This document shows, one piece after another, positions 33,981-43,585 of a stretch of 64,000 nucleotides of DNA. This DNA is from Chitinophaga niastensis (lineage in GTDB: Bacteria; Bacteroidota; Bacteroidia; Chitinophagales; Chitinophagaceae). Each line of letters opens with the position of its first letter. The stretch's first letter is position 1. The position numbers were made by a program, and so were the translations under genes. The DNA lies in NCBI RefSeq assembly GCF_003014755.1, contig NZ_PYAW01000002.1, positions 248,001 through 312,000 on the forward strand. Reading direction: 5' to 3'. The notes below the pieces were generated by a model. The model was not told the DNA's origin and ran no database searches. It saw nothing but the letters and a program-made list of their open reading frames with translations.

Positions 33981-34775
33981 ATGGGTCAGAAAACAAATCC
34001 TATTGGTAACAGGTTAGGTATCATCAGAGGATGGGACTCTAATTGGTATGGCAGCAAAAAAGATTTTGCTACCAAACTGATCGAAGATAACAAGATCAGA
34101 ACTTATTTGAATGCCCGTATCAATAAAGGCGGCATCTCAAGAGTTGTGATCGAAAGAACTTTAGGTAAGTTAATCATCACTGTTCATACTTCTAAGCCTG
34201 GTATCATCATTGGTAAAGGTGGTAACGAAGTGGACCGCATCAAAGAAGAGCTGAAGAAACTGACAGGTAAGGAAGATGTTCAGATTAATATTCTGGAGAT
34301 CCGCCGCCCTGAGATGGATGCTAACATCGTTGCTGAAACAATCGCTAAACAAATTGAAAGCCGTATCAACTACAAACGTGCTATCAAAATGGCAATTGCT
34401 ACTGCGCTGAGAATGGGTGCTGAAGGTATCAAGGTTAAAATCAGTGGCCGTTTAGGTGGCGCTGAAATTGCCCGCTCCGAAGAAATGAAACAAGGTCGCG
34501 TGCCTTTACATACTTTCCGTATGGACATCGATTACGCTTCCCTGTTCGCTTTAACGGTTTATGGTAAAATCGGTATCAAAGTATGGATCTGTAAAGGTGA
34601 AGTACTTGGTAAACGCGACCTGAATCCGAACGTTTTAACCGGTAAAGAAGGCGATAACCGTGGCACTGGTGGTCATGGCGAACGCAGAGAACATCACGGC
34701 GAACGCAGAGATCACCGCGGTGGTGGTGAAAGAAGAGGCGGCGGTGGTGAACACCGTGGCGGTGGCCGTAGATAA
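33981..34775 (+). CDS. rpsC: 30S ribosomal protein S3 with repetitive C-terminal extension
   Basis: The protein has 264 residues, longer than the usual 210-235. The core is normal: [20 protein letters not shown], the KH motif [39 protein letters not shown] and [12 protein letters not shown]. After about residue 222 comes an extra tail rich in Gly, Arg, His and Glu ([17 protein letters not shown], then [11 protein letters not shown]), built from short DNA repeats. S3 belongs to the mRNA entry channel; the tail would be exposed and basic. Confidence 0.97.
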   Translation: MGQKTNPIGNRLGIIRGWDSNWYGSKKDFATKLIEDNKIRTYLNARINKGGISRVVIERTLGKLIITVHTSKPGIIIGKGGNEVDRIKEELKKLTGKEDVQINILEIRRPEMDANIVAETIAKQIESRINYKRAIKMAIATALRMGAEGIKVKISGRLGGAEIARSEEMKQGRVPLHTFRMDIDYASLFALTVYGKIGIKVWICKGEVLGKRDLNPNVLTGKEGDNRGTGGHGERREHHGERRDHRGGGERRGGGGEHRGGGRR

Positions 34776-34830
34776 TATCTGGCGGTAAAGCAAACATTAA
34801 CAATTACTATTAACATTAACAACATAGACG

Positions 34831-35250
34831 ATGTTACAGCCAAAAAGAACGAAACACAGGAAGATGCACAAAGGCCGCATCAAAGGGAACGCTAAAAGAG
34901 GCGCTACCCTCTCCTTTGGTACTTTCGGTCTTAAAGCATTAGAACCTAAGTGGATCACTGACAGGCAGATCGAAGCTGCACGTGTTGCGCTGACAAGGCA
35001 CATGAAACGTGAAGGTAACGTATGGATCCGCATATTCCCTGACAAACCTATCACTGCTAAGCCTTTGGAAGTGAGGATGGGTAAAGGTAAAGGTGCTCCT
35101 GACCATTGGGCAGCAGTAGTAAAACCCGGTAGAATTTTATTTGAAGCTGATGGCGTTTCCTTACAGGTAGCAAAAGAAGCAATGGAACTCGCAGCACAAA
35201 AACTGCCCATTAAAGTAAAATTTGTAACTAGCCGCGATTTCGTTGCTTAA
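34831..35250 (+). CDS. rplP: 50S ribosomal protein L16
   Basis: The 139-residue protein helps place A-site tRNA. It has [60 protein letters not shown] and the arginine-containing [18 protein letters not shown] region. Full length; 55 bases after rpsC. Confidence 0.98.
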   Translation: MLQPKRTKHRKMHKGRIKGNAKRGATLSFGTFGLKALEPKWITDRQIEAARVALTRHMKREGNVWIRIFPDKPITAKPLEVRMGKGKGAPDHWAAVVKPGRILFEADGVSLQVAKEAMELAAQKLPIKVKFVTSRDFVA

Positions 35251-35318
35251 TTACAGGTACACAATAACTAAAAATCCGGCGAGCTGCCCCGGCAGCAAGC
35301 TGAATCAAACTCAATACA

Positions 35319-35519
35319 ATGGCAAAAGAAAAGCTGGATCTGAAAGGCCTGAGCGAACAAGACCTTAAAGAGAAAATCTCTGCTGAGGAACTCCGCTTGA
35401 AAAAGATGACATTCGGTCATGCAATTACGCCAATCGAGAATCCGATGAGCATTCGTGGCGTAAGACGCGATATCGCACGCATGAATACTGAATTGCGTAA
35501 AAGACAACTGGGCTTCTAA
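35319..35519 (+). CDS. rpmC: 50S ribosomal protein L29
   Basis: The 66-residue two-helix protein lies near the tunnel exit. LKGLSEQDLKEKISAEELRL and the end motif RDIARMNTELRKRQ are typical. The gap to rpsQ holds a perfect hairpin (CAGTCCCGG / CCGGGACTG, 35525-35547). Confidence 0.95.
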   Translation: MAKEKLDLKGLSEQDLKEKISAEELRLKKMTFGHAITPIENPMSIRGVRRDIARMNTELRKRQLGF

Positions 35520-35524
35520 ATCTT

Positions 35525-35547
35525 CAGTCCCGGCTAAACCGGGACTG
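35525..35547 (+). other. Intercistronic hairpin rpmC-rpsQ
   Basis: CAGTCCCGG / CCGGGACTG with a five-base loop and no T run; likely an RNA processing or control hairpin within the operon. A smaller CCTCC / GGAGG hairpin follows at about 35579-35592. Confidence 0.7.
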
Positions 35548-35608
35548 CTGAATAGCATTAGTATAACACATTTATGACCTCCTCACGGAGGGTTAAATAC
35601 TTTCAACA

Positions 35609-35869
35609 ATGACGACCGAAAGAAAATTAAGAAAAACCAGGATTGGTGTGGTTGCCAGCAACAAAATGGATAAAACCATCACCGTTAAGGTGGAGCGTAA
35701 GGTAAAGCACCCGATCTATGGTAAATTCGTGAAAAAAACTACCAAGTTCATGGCGCACGACGATAAAAACGAGTGCAGCATCGGCGATACCGTAAGAATT
35801 GCGGAAACTCGTCCTTTGAGCAAGAACAAGTGCTGGAGACTGGTAGAAGTAATCGCTAAAGTAAAATAA
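35609..35869 (+). CDS. rpsQ: 30S ribosomal protein S17
   Basis: The 86-residue OB-fold protein binds 16S rRNA early. Motifs: [39 protein letters not shown] and [18 protein letters not shown]. Normal length. Confidence 0.97.
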   Translation: MTTERKLRKTRIGVVASNKMDKTITVKVERKVKHPIYGKFVKKTTKFMAHDDKNECSIGDTVRIAETRPLSKNKCWRLVEVIAKVK

Positions 35870-35886
35870 TTATTTATTTGTTTCAA

Positions 35887-35913
35887 GCTGTATCCGGCAA
35901 TCCCGGTTACAGC
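35887..35913 (+). other. Intercistronic hairpin rpsQ-rplN
   Basis: GCTGTA-T-CCGG pairs with CCGG-T-TACAGC around a four- to five-base loop; no T run. Confidence 0.65.
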
Positions 35914-35944
35914 CGCTGATTAAACAATATCAAATCTCATTTCG

Positions 35945-36313
35945 ATGATACAACAAGAATCAAGACTGAGTGTAGCTGACAATAGTGGTGCTAAGGAAGT
36001 ACTTTGCATCCGCGTGTTAGGTAACTCCGGTCAGGACTACGCTGGCGTAGGCGATAAAATTGTAGTAACCGTTAAGGATGCAATGCCTGGTGGTGGTGTA
36101 AAGAAAGGTATGGTTACTAAAGCTGTAATCGTAAGAACTAAGAATAAATTACGTCGTAAAGACGGTTCTTATATCCGTTTCGATGACAACGCGGTTGTAC
36201 TGCTGAATAACTCAGACGAACCTCGCGGTACCCGTATTTTCGGTCCGGTTGCACGTGAGCTGAGAGACAAGGGTTATATGAAAATTATCTCCCTCGCTCC
36301 TGAGGTATTATAA
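35945..36313 (+). CDS. rplN: 50S ribosomal protein L14
   Basis: The 122-residue protein is part of an intersubunit bridge. [20 protein letters not shown] and the signature [19 protein letters not shown] are present, with [13 protein letters not shown] near the end. A gap of 178 bases with a promoter-like box follows, dividing the run in two. Confidence 0.98.
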   Translation: MIQQESRLSVADNSGAKEVLCIRVLGNSGQDYAGVGDKIVVTVKDAMPGGGVKKGMVTKAVIVRTKNKLRRKDGSYIRFDDNAVVLLNNSDEPRGTRIFGPVARELRDKGYMKIISLAPEVL

Positions 36314-36413
36314 GGAAACTGAAAGGATTTTGAGGTTTTTAGACGGAGGAAATGTTAAATCATGACCGGAAATCAAAAAATCTCAAAATCCCGAATTATT
36401 TCTTATCTTTGCA

Positions 36414-36421
36414 GCCCGTTT
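36414..36421 (+). promoter_or_regulatory. Internal promoter -7 box before rplX
   Basis: TATCTTTG followed by GC in the 178-base gap after rplN, 71 bases before the rplX ATG, fits the Bacteroidota box and could give extra transcription of the distal genes. Confidence 0.6.
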
Positions 36422-36491
36422 GCAAAACGAGAAAAAACATTAATCAAGCGAAACAACTGTTTCGCTTGGCGTTTATAAATAAATCAAAGTA

Positions 36492-36830
36492 ATGAAAACT
36501 AGATTTAAGCCTAAATTTAACATTAAGAAAGGCGACCTGGTTGCGGTAATTGCCGGCGATGACAAGGACAGAACTAAAGCGCGTAAAGTGCTGGAAGTAA
36601 ATCCTGATAAAGCCCGCATTCTTGTAGAAGGCGTTAACATTATTACCAAACACACAAAGCCAACTGCTCAAAATACCAAAGGTGGTATTGTTAAGCAGGA
36701 AGCACCTATTGCTATCTCTAACGTGATGCTGTGGGATGCTAAAGCTGGTCAACCAACCAGAGTTAACAGGCAGAGAGAAACTGGTAAATTAATTCGTATC
36801 GCTAAAAAATCAGGGGAGGAAATTAAATAA
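36492..36830 (+). CDS. rplX: 50S ribosomal protein L24
   Basis: The 112-residue protein starts 50S assembly. The KOW motif is seen in [23 protein letters not shown], and [18 protein letters not shown] is typical. Its stop overlaps the rplE start by one base (TAATG), so translation is coupled. Confidence 0.97.
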   Translation: MKTRFKPKFNIKKGDLVAVIAGDDKDRTKARKVLEVNPDKARILVEGVNIITKHTKPTAQNTKGGIVKQEAPIAISNVMLWDAKAGQPTRVNRQRETGKLIRIAKKSGEEIK

Positions 36831-37405
36831 TGTCAAACGCGAAATATACTCCGAGACTGCAGACTAAATACCACGAGGAAGTTAAATCTGCACTGATGAA
36901 GAAATTCAACTACAAAAGTGTAATGCAGGTTCCTCGCCTGGTAAAGATTTGCCTGAACCAGGGTATCAACGGTGCTGTAGGTGATAAAAAACTGGTAGAC
37001 ATCGCTGTAGACGAAATGACCCGTATCTCCGGTCAGAAAGCTATCGCTACTATGTCTAAGAAGGATATCTCCAACTTCAAACTGAGAAAGAACATGCCTA
37101 TCGGTGCACGTGTAACTTTACGCAGCACTAACATGTATGACTTCCTGGATCGTTTGATCGCGGTATCTTTGCCACGTGTACGTGACTTCAAAGGTGTGAA
37201 CGAAAAAGCTTTTGACGGTCGTGGTAACTACACAATGGGTATCACCGAACAAATCATCTTCCCTGAAATCGATATCGATAAAGTAACGAAAATGTCCGGT
37301 ATGGATATCACCTTCGTTACAACTGCAAACACCAACGAAGAAGCTTACGAGCTGCTGAAGGAAATGGGTATGCCGTTCAAGGGTATGAAAAAAGATAATC
37401 AGTAA
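36830..37405 (+). CDS. rplE: 50S ribosomal protein L5
   Basis: The 191-residue protein binds 5S rRNA and the P-site tRNA. Motifs: [42 protein letters not shown]-type region ([17 protein letters not shown]), and [18 protein letters not shown]. Full length; overlaps rplX by one base. Confidence 0.98.
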   Translation: MSNAKYTPRLQTKYHEEVKSALMKKFNYKSVMQVPRLVKICLNQGINGAVGDKKLVDIAVDEMTRISGQKAIATMSKKDISNFKLRKNMPIGARVTLRSTNMYDFLDRLIAVSLPRVRDFKGVNEKAFDGRGNYTMGITEQIIFPEIDIDKVTKMSGMDITFVTTANTNEEAYELLKEMGMPFKGMKKDNQ

Positions 37406-37425
37406 ATCGAAACGATAATATAATT

Positions 37426-37695
37426 ATGGCAAAAGAATCCGTAAAAGCCAGACAAAGGAAAAGAGAAGCAATGGTAGCAAAGTTTGCTGAAAAGCGTGCT
37501 GCCCTGAAAGCTGCCGGTGACTACACAGCACTGGATCAACTGCCTAAGAATGCATCTCCTGTTCGTCTGCATAACAGATGCCAATTGAGCGGTCGTCCTA
37601 AAGGCTACATGCGTCATTTTGGTCTTTGCAGGAACATGTTCCGTGACTTGGCACTCGCAGGTAAAATCCCTGGCGTTAGAAAAGCCAGCTGGTAA
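37426..37695 (+). CDS. rpsN: 30S ribosomal protein S14, long zinc-free form
   Basis: The 89-residue S14 lacks the paired CxxC motifs of the short zinc-binding form. The signature [26 protein letters not shown] is complete (two lone Cys only) and the end GVRKASW is typical. It assembles late in the 30S head. 20 bases after rplE. Confidence 0.97.
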   Translation: MAKESVKARQRKREAMVAKFAEKRAALKAAGDYTALDQLPKNASPVRLHNRCQLSGRPKGYMRHFGLCRNMFRDLALAGKIPGVRKASW

Positions 37696-37799
37696 GAGTA
37701 AAATAAGAGATGAAAATCTCTCAATCAAGAAAGTTATTTGAGTCCCATCTAATTTAATGATTGGATATCGCATTGTAAACATTATCAAACTATTACACA

Positions 37800-38198
37800 A
37801 TGGTTACTGATCCAATAGCAGACTTCCTGACAAGAATCCGGAACGCGCAAATGGCCACCCACAGGATTGTGGAAATCCCGGCTTCCAAGCTGAAAAAACG
37901 TATTACAGAAATTCTGTACGATAAAGGTTATATCCTGAAGTACAAATTTGAAGAAGATACTAAACAAGGCGTAATCAAAATCGCTTTGAAGTACGATCCT
38001 TTAACAAAAGAGCCCGCTATCAAGGAAATACAACGTATCAGCCGTCCAGGTTTACGTCAGTACTCTAAACCAGAGGATTTTAAACGTGTGAAGAACGGTT
38101 TAGGCGTGGCTATCATCTCTACTTCTAAAGGTGTAATGACCGATAAAGAAGCCAAAGCTCAAAACGTAGGTGGCGAAGTAGTTTGCTTCATCTATTAA
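37800..38198 (+). CDS. rpsH: 30S ribosomal protein S8
   Basis: The 132-residue protein binds the central domain of 16S rRNA and, in well-studied bacteria, represses the spc operon. Motifs: DPIADFLTRIRNAQMATH, SRPGLRQYSKPEDFKRV and GLGVAIISTSKGVMTDKEA. A perfect 13-pair hairpin follows in the gap. Confidence 0.98.
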   Translation: MVTDPIADFLTRIRNAQMATHRIVEIPASKLKKRITEILYDKGYILKYKFEEDTKQGVIKIALKYDPLTKEPAIKEIQRISRPGLRQYSKPEDFKRVKNGLGVAIISTSKGVMTDKEAKAQNVGGEVVCFIY

Positions 38199-38204
38199 TA
38201 TATT

Positions 38205-38235
38205 GAACTATTGGTTGTTATGCAACCAATAGTTC
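38205..38235 (+). other. Perfect 13-pair hairpin between rpsH and rplF
   Basis: GAACTATTGGTTG and CAACCAATAGTTC pair without mismatch around TTATG; no T run follows. It may be a processing or regulatory element. Confidence 0.75.
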
Positions 38236-38327
38236 GCATAAGTTATCTGACAATTAAGCTCACTATACGGCGCTGAACACGGATAACCGGTAAACAATAT
38301 CACAATAATCAACTTTAAATTAAAGTT

Positions 38328-38882
38328 ATGTCACGTATAGGTAAAAGTCCTATCAAATTGGCTAGCGGTGTTACAGTTACTGTATCCGCTTCCAATGAAA
38401 TAACCGTAAAAGGTCCAAAAGGTGAACTGAAAAAGAACATCGATAGGGACATGAAGGTAGAAGTGAAGGAAGGAGTATTAACAGTGATTCGCCCAACTGA
38501 ACAGATTCGTCACAAAGCACTCCACGGTTTATACCGCGCTTTACTGGCTAATATGGTAGAAGGTGTAACTGTTGGTTTCAAAAAACAACTGGAACTGGTG
38601 GGTGTTGGTTATAAAGCAACAAACAACGGTCAGTTACTGGATCTCGCATTAGGTTATTCTCACAATATCGTTTTCGAAATTCCTAAAGAACTGAAGGTAG
38701 CTACCCTGACTGAAAAAGGTCAGAACCCTAAGATCATGCTGGAAGGTATCGATAACCAATTACTGGGTCAGGTTGCTGCGAAAATCCGCGGTCTCCGTAA
38801 ACCAGAGCCTTACAAAGGTAAAGGTGTTCGCTACAGTGATGAAGTGGTACGTAAGAAAGCTGGTAAATCGGCTGGTAAATAA
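38328..38882 (+). CDS. rplF: 50S ribosomal protein L6
   Basis: The 184-residue protein supports the GTPase-associated region. Motifs: MSRIGKSPIKLASGVTVTV, VEGVTVGFKKQLELVGVGYKA and the end signature RKPEPYKGKGVRYSDEVVRK. Full length. Confidence 0.98.
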   Translation: MSRIGKSPIKLASGVTVTVSASNEITVKGPKGELKKNIDRDMKVEVKEGVLTVIRPTEQIRHKALHGLYRALLANMVEGVTVGFKKQLELVGVGYKATNNGQLLDLALGYSHNIVFEIPKELKVATLTEKGQNPKIMLEGIDNQLLGQVAAKIRGLRKPEPYKGKGVRYSDEVVRKKAGKSAGK

Positions 38883-38889
38883 AATTTTT

Positions 38890-38926
38890 AATTAGCTAAT
38901 CAGCTTCAATAGCTGGTTAGCTAATT
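38890..38926 (+). other. AGCTAA-type hairpin between rplF and rplR
   Basis: AATTAGCTAATCAGCT pairs with AGCTGGTTAGCTAATT (one wobble) around TCAAT. Its words match the dispersed intergenic AGCTAA repeat family. Confidence 0.7.
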
Positions 38927-38972
38927 TTAACAGATATCCCGGCAGCATCGGGGTAATAAAATAAAACTCAAA

Positions 38973-39326
38973 ATGAGCACAAAAGTTAACAGGAGACAGA
39001 AAATCCGCTACCGCATCCGTAAGAAAATCTCCGGTACTGCACAAGCACCAAGATTATCTGTATTTCGCAGTAATGGCGATATCTATGTGCAATTGATCGA
39101 CGATACCAATGGCACTACCCTGGCTTCAGCTTCTTCCCGTGATAAGGATATCAAAGCACAGCAAGGCACTAAATCTGAAAAAGCTACATTGGTAGGTAAA
39201 GCGCTGGGTATTAAAGCTATCGCGCTGGGTCTCACCACTTGCATTTTCGATAGAAGTGGTTATTTATATCATGGCCGCGTGAAATGCGTAGCTGACGGAG
39301 CAAGAGAAGGCGGTCTTCAGTTTTAA
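38973..39326 (+). CDS. rplR: 50S ribosomal protein L18
   Basis: The 117-residue protein carries 5S rRNA to the 50S subunit. Motifs: [38 protein letters not shown], and [23 protein letters not shown]. Full length. Confidence 0.97.
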   Translation: MSTKVNRRQKIRYRIRKKISGTAQAPRLSVFRSNGDIYVQLIDDTNGTTLASASSRDKDIKAQQGTKSEKATLVGKALGIKAIALGLTTCIFDRSGYLYHGRVKCVADGAREGGLQF

Positions 39327-39377
39327 TCACGAAGTCCGAATCTTATAATTCTGAACAAGTAATTCTTATAAAATAAA

Positions 39378-39896
39378 ATGGCAAAGAATTCATTCAATAA
39401 AGTAAAGGCTGGTGATCTGGAGCTGAAAGAGAAAGTTGTGGCGATCAACCGTGTTACTAAAACCACTAAAGGCGGTCGTACATTCAGTTTTTCCGCACTG
39501 GTAGTAGTAGGTAACGAAAACGGTGTAGTAGGTCACGGTCTTGGTAAAGCTAAAGAAGTGCAGCAAGCTATCACGAAAGGTATAGACGATGCAAAAAAGA
39601 ACCTGATTAAGGTTCCTGTTATGCACGGTACTATCCCTCACGATCAGTTTGCGAAAGAAGGCGCTGCCAAAGTATTGATTAAACCAGCTGCTCATGGTAC
39701 TGGTGTAATCGCTGGAGGTTCTATGCGTGCAGTGCTGGAAAGTGCTGGTGTTACGGACGTTCTGGCTAAATCTTTGGGTTCTGCTAATCCGCATAACGTG
39801 GTTAAAGCTACTTTCAAAGCATTGGGCATGTTACGTGAGCCAATCAGCATAGCTAAAACCAGAGGAATCTCCCTGAAAAAAGTTTTCAACGGATGA
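39378..39896 (+). CDS. rpsE: 30S ribosomal protein S5
   Basis: The 172-residue protein guards decoding accuracy and the mRNA entry. Motifs: [40 protein letters not shown], and [21 protein letters not shown]. Full length; spectinomycin-loop region shows no deletion. Confidence 0.98.
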   Translation: MAKNSFNKVKAGDLELKEKVVAINRVTKTTKGGRTFSFSALVVVGNENGVVGHGLGKAKEVQQAITKGIDDAKKNLIKVPVMHGTIPHDQFAKEGAAKVLIKPAAHGTGVIAGGSMRAVLESAGVTDVLAKSLGSANPHNVVKATFKALGMLREPISIAKTRGISLKKVFNG

Positions 39897-39967
39897 TAAT
39901 TACTGCGCTCTCACGGGCATAGTAGTTTCCGGATATTTTGAAAATAATTCATTAACAATTAAATTAC

Positions 39968-39982
39968 TCCGCCTTCGGCGGA
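39968..39982 (+). other. Small hairpin before rpmD
   Basis: TCCGCC-TTC-GGCGGA lies about ten bases upstream of the rpmD ATG and could affect its translation. Confidence 0.55.
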
Positions 39983-39991
39983 TAGGGGTTT

Positions 39992-40177
39992 ATGGCAAAG
40001 ATTAAGATCACTCAAGTGAAAAGTGGTATAGACCGTTCTGAAAGGCAGAAACTGACCTTGAAAGCACTGGGCCTGACTAAGATGCACGCTACTGTTGAAG
40101 TAGAAGCAACTCCTCAGATCTTGGGAATGGTTCGTAAAGTGAATCACCTTGTAACAGTAGCAGAAGTTAACGCTTAG
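39992..40177 (+). CDS. rpmD: 50S ribosomal protein L30
   Basis: The 61-residue protein has IKITQVKSGIDRSERQKLTL, ALGLTKMHATVEV and ILGMVRKVNHLVTV, as usual for short bacterial L30. Start ATG 39992 follows a small hairpin. Confidence 0.95.
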   Translation: MAKIKITQVKSGIDRSERQKLTLKALGLTKMHATVEVEATPQILGMVRKVNHLVTVAEVNA

Positions 40178-40299
40178 TAATAAGTAACACTGCTGTGGGA
40201 TTGTCCGTTGATAATCTTACCTTTACATTTGTGACTTTACCATTTTTATTCTAGATTAAAGCGAGCGGTTAATTTCCGCGCAAGTAAAAACAATTAATT

Positions 40300-40746
40300 A
40301 TGAATCTGCATTCATTAAAGCCTGCACAAGGGGCTGTACATAAAGAAAAACGTCTTGGACGTGGTGAGGCTTCCGGTAAAGGTGGTACCTCTACAAAAGG
40401 TAACAAAGGTATCCAGCAACGTGCTGGTTATTCCAGCAAAAGAGGCTTCGAAGGCGGTCAGATGCCAATCCAACGCCGTATGCCAAAACGCGGTTTCAAA
40501 AACATTTTCCGTGAAGAATTTACAATCTTTAACCTGGGTCAGCTCGACAATTTAGTTGAGAAATACGGTATCCAGGAGTTCAATATGGAAAGCTTGTTCA
40601 TGAACGGTCTGATTAGCAGAACGGCCAAAGTTAAGATTCTCGCTAACGGAGAACTCAAGACCAAGGTTACTGTTAAAGTGAACGCGATCAGTGAGAAAGC
40701 TAAGCAGGCCATCGAAACAGCGGGTGGATCAGTAGAACTGGTATAA
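40300..40746 (+). CDS. rplO: 50S ribosomal protein L15
   Basis: The 148-residue protein has the RNA-binding N-terminus (HKEKRLGRGEASGKGGTSTK, KGNKGIQQRAGYSS) and the late-assembly C-terminal domain. A weak AGACGC / GCGTCT hairpin with TTTT lies in the 78-base gap before secY. Confidence 0.97.
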   Translation: MNLHSLKPAQGAVHKEKRLGRGEASGKGGTSTKGNKGIQQRAGYSSKRGFEGGQMPIQRRMPKRGFKNIFREEFTIFNLGQLDNLVEKYGIQEFNMESLFMNGLISRTAKVKILANGELKTKVTVKVNAISEKAKQAIETAGGSVELV

Positions 40747-40824
40747 GACTTTACGACTGAGGAGACGCCTACGGAGTAGTGCGTCTTTTCATATTTAATA
40801 GCGCTATTAAACCTTTATCTTCCT

Positions 40825-42171
40825 GTGAAGAAATTTATCGAAACGATTAAGAATATCTGGAGTATTGAGGATTTGCGTAACCGCATCCTGACCACCCTGC
40901 TCCTGGTCCTCATCTACCGTGTAGGATCCTATATCGCTTTGCCTGGTATTGATGCAAACGATCTTACCTCCAACTTTGAAAAGAATTCTAATCAAGGTAT
41001 TTTAGGATTGGTGAACATGTTTGCCGGCGGATCGTTTTCAAGGGCCTCTATATTTGCGTTGGGTATTATGCCCTACATTTCCGCGTCAATTGCTATTCAG
41101 TTATTAACAATAGCAGTACCTTATTTCCAGAAACTCCAGAAGGAAGGTGAAAGCGGCCGCAAAAAGATTAACCAGTTTACCCGTTATCTCACAGTAATAG
41201 TAACAGGTTTCCAGGCGAGCGCTTACGTAGCTTATCTGCGTAATCAATCCGGTGGCGCTATTATGCCTGAATATGGCACCTTTTTCTTCTGGCTCTCTAC
41301 TACCATTGTACTTACTGCAGGTACCCTGTTTGTAATGTGGCTTGGTGAAAAGATCACAGATAAAGGTATTGGTAACGGTACTTCCATCATCATCATGATG
41401 GGTATCCTTGCCCGTTTGCCACAGGCTTTAGTGGCAGAGTTCTCCAGTAAGGTAGCAGGTGAAGCGGGTGGACCGATCCTGTTCCTCATAGAAATTGCCA
41501 TCTTTATCTTAATTACGGTTGGGCTTATCCTGCTTGTTCAGGGTACGCGAAAAATACCGGTGAATTACGCGAAACGTATTGTGGGTAACAAACAATATGG
41601 TGGTGTACGCCAGTTCATTCCCCTGAAGGTGAATGCTGCAGGTGTAATGCCAATCATCTTTGCCCAGGCTATTATGTTCATACCTGCTACTGCGATAGGC
41701 TTTGCAACTTCTTCTGAGAGTGCATCCGGCTTTATCCGCATCTTTAGTGATCACACTAATAGCTGGTATAACCTGATATATGCGGTACTTGTAATTGTAT
41801 TTACCTACTTCTATACTGCGTTGATCTTCAATCCAACCCAAATGGCGGATGAAATGAAACGTAATAACGGCTTCATTCCTGGCATTAAACCAGGTAAATC
41901 CACTGCCGATTATATCGGCGCGGTAATGGACCGTATCACTTTACCAGGTGCATTTTTCCTGGCCATCGTTGGTATATTGCCAGGCGTAGCTGCTGCCTTT
42001 AAGATTAACAGTAACTTTGCTACCTTCTTTGGTGGTACTTCACTGTTGATCATGGTGGGAGTTATCCTGGATACACTGCAACAGATCGAAAGCCAGCTGC
42101 TGATGCGCCATTATGATGGACTCATGAGCACCGGCCGTATCAAAGGCAGAACTGCCCCGGCTAACGCATAA
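40825..42171 (+). CDS. secY: Protein translocase subunit SecY
   Basis: The 448-residue inner-membrane channel has ten predicted helices and the plug region. Motifs: RNRILTTLLLVLIYRVGSYIALPG, GIMPYISASIAIQLL (helix 2), NAAGVMPIIFAQA, and the C-terminal cytosolic loop NNGFIPGIKPGKSTADYI. A GTG start at 40825 gives the usual KKFIETIKNIWSIEDLR N-terminus. It exports preproteins with SecA/SecE/SecG. A terminator-like stem follows. Confidence 0.97.
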   Translation: MKKFIETIKNIWSIEDLRNRILTTLLLVLIYRVGSYIALPGIDANDLTSNFEKNSNQGILGLVNMFAGGSFSRASIFALGIMPYISASIAIQLLTIAVPYFQKLQKEGESGRKKINQFTRYLTVIVTGFQASAYVAYLRNQSGGAIMPEYGTFFFWLSTTIVLTAGTLFVMWLGEKITDKGIGNGTSIIIMMGILARLPQALVAEFSSKVAGEAGGPILFLIEIAIFILITVGLILLVQGTRKIPVNYAKRIVGNKQYGGVRQFIPLKVNAAGVMPIIFAQAIMFIPATAIGFATSSESASGFIRIFSDHTNSWYNLIYAVLVIVFTYFYTALIFNPTQMADEMKRNNGFIPGIKPGKSTADYIGAVMDRITLPGAFFLAIVGILPGVAAAFKINSNFATFFGGTSLLIMVGVILDTLQQIESQLLMRHYDGLMSTGRIKGRTAPANA

Positions 42172-42205
42172 GTAATTGAACGCTCCGGCGAACAATAACA
42201 ATAAA

Positions 42206-42239
42206 ATAGCCACAGAAGCTTTTACGCTTTAGTGGCTAT
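42206..42239 (+). terminator. Terminator-like hairpin after secY
   Basis: ATAGCCAC / GTGGCTAT with inner AAGC/GCTT; the T tail is weak (ATTATTTT), so some read-through into map is likely. Confidence 0.6.
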
Positions 42240-42255
42240 ATTATTTTGAATAAAG

Positions 42256-42328
42256 CAGTTAGCCTTTAGCTATTGGCTTTTAGCAGAATTCTTTCTCTAA
42301 CAGCTTATAGCTAATGGCTAACAGCTTA
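42256..42328. repeat. AGCTAA-type intergenic repeat before map
   Basis: CAGTTAGCCTTTAGC, TATTGGCTTTTAGC and the opposite-strand words CTTATAGCTAATGGCTAACAGC alternate, so the two halves can pair. Confidence 0.7.
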
Positions 42329-42344
42329 AGAAACAAGGATTGTT

Positions 42345-43145
42345 ATGATTCATTATAAGACGAAGGAAGAAATAGAGCTGATACGTAAAAGCGCCCTCCT
42401 CCTGAGTGCTGCCCTGGCAGAAGTGGCCAAAGCCATGAAACCCGGAATGAGCACACTTGATGTAGATGCAGTGGCGGATAAGTTTATCGTTGAGAATGGT
42501 GCAACTCCTTCTTTTAAAAATTACAAAGGTTTCCCGAATGCTTGCTGCATTTCTGTAAATGAAGAAGTAGTGCATGGCATCCCCAACAAATATGTGCTGA
42601 AAGACGGTGATATCCTCACAGTGGACGTAGGCGTTTATATGAACGGTTATCATGCAGACAGTGCCTATACCTTTGCAATCGGTAATGTACCTGAAAATGT
42701 ACTTCGACTGATGGCGGCTACTAAAGCTTCTCTTTACAAAGGCATTGAGAAAGCAATTGTGGGTAACAGGGTAGGTGATATCTCATACGCTATTCAGGAA
42801 TACACAGAGAAAGAGCGTGGTTACGGCGTTGTAAGGGAGCTGGTGGGGCATGGCCTTGGCAGAAACCTGCACGAAGATCCTCAGGTGCCTAACTATGGTA
42901 AACGCGGTAGTGGCCCTGTGATGAAGGAAGGATTGGTAATAGCCATTGAGCCTATGATCAACCTCCGTACCAAGGATGTGGAATACCTGGAAGATGGCTG
43001 GACAGTAGCTACCCGTGATGGCAGTCCTTCTGTACACTTTGAGCATACAGTAGCGGTAGGAAAAGGTAAAGCAGATGTTTTATCTACTTACGTGGATATC
43101 GAAAAAGCAGAGAAAAATAACCCCGAATTGAACACAAATTACTGA
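42345..43145 (+). CDS. map: Methionine aminopeptidase, type I
   Basis: The 266-residue cytosolic metalloenzyme removes the first Met from nascent proteins. The five metal ligands are visible: two Asp in VDVGVYMNGYHADSAYTF, His in GHGLGRNLHEDP, Glu in AIEPMINL and Glu in HFEHTVAV. N-terminus IELIRKSALLLSAAL is typical. It lies between secY and infA, as in many bacteria. Confidence 0.96.
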   Translation: MIHYKTKEEIELIRKSALLLSAALAEVAKAMKPGMSTLDVDAVADKFIVENGATPSFKNYKGFPNACCISVNEEVVHGIPNKYVLKDGDILTVDVGVYMNGYHADSAYTFAIGNVPENVLRLMAATKASLYKGIEKAIVGNRVGDISYAIQEYTEKERGYGVVRELVGHGLGRNLHEDPQVPNYGKRGSGPVMKEGLVIAIEPMINLRTKDVEYLEDGWTVATRDGSPSVHFEHTVAVGKGKADVLSTYVDIEKAEKNNPELNTNY

Positions 43146-43269
43146 TGCTGAATAGTGTATTTGTCTAATATTATGTGGGTTTTAACGAGAAATCAGGTAG
43201 GTTTTAGTAAGAAAACTGGCAATATTAATAATAATCACGGTAAATTTTTCTATTTCAAAAGATAAATGC

Positions 43270-43277
43270 TATCTTTG
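43270..43277 (+). promoter_or_regulatory. Promoter -7 box before infA
   Basis: TATCTTTG followed by GC lies 18 bases before the infA ATG, giving a short leader. Confidence 0.6.
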
Positions 43278-43294
43278 CAGTCCTAAAAATTTTT

Positions 43295-43513
43295 ATGGCA
43301 AAACAGGCACTCATTAAGCAGGATGGAATTATTTTAGAAGCCTTGTCGAACGCTATGTTCCGTGTAAAATTGGAAAATGGGCATGAGATCCTGGCCACCA
43401 TTTCTGGAAAAATGAGGATGCACTATATCCGCATTCTGCCAGGAGATAAGGTTGGAGTGGAGATGAGCCCATACGATTTATCAAGAGGCCGTATAATTTT
43501 CAGATACAAATAA
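43295..43513 (+). CDS. infA: Translation initiation factor IF-1
   Basis: The 72-residue S1/OB-fold protein blocks the A site in initiation. [30 protein letters not shown] (in parts: [20 protein letters not shown]) and [23 protein letters not shown]-type end are complete. It may have its own promoter. Confidence 0.97.
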   Translation: MAKQALIKQDGIILEALSNAMFRVKLENGHEILATISGKMRMHYIRILPGDKVGVEMSPYDLSRGRIIFRYK

Positions 43514-43585
43514 GGTCGGCACGGAATAGAAGAGTTTGGAAGTTACAATTTAACAAATATCATAACCTTTTATAAAGTATTAATC

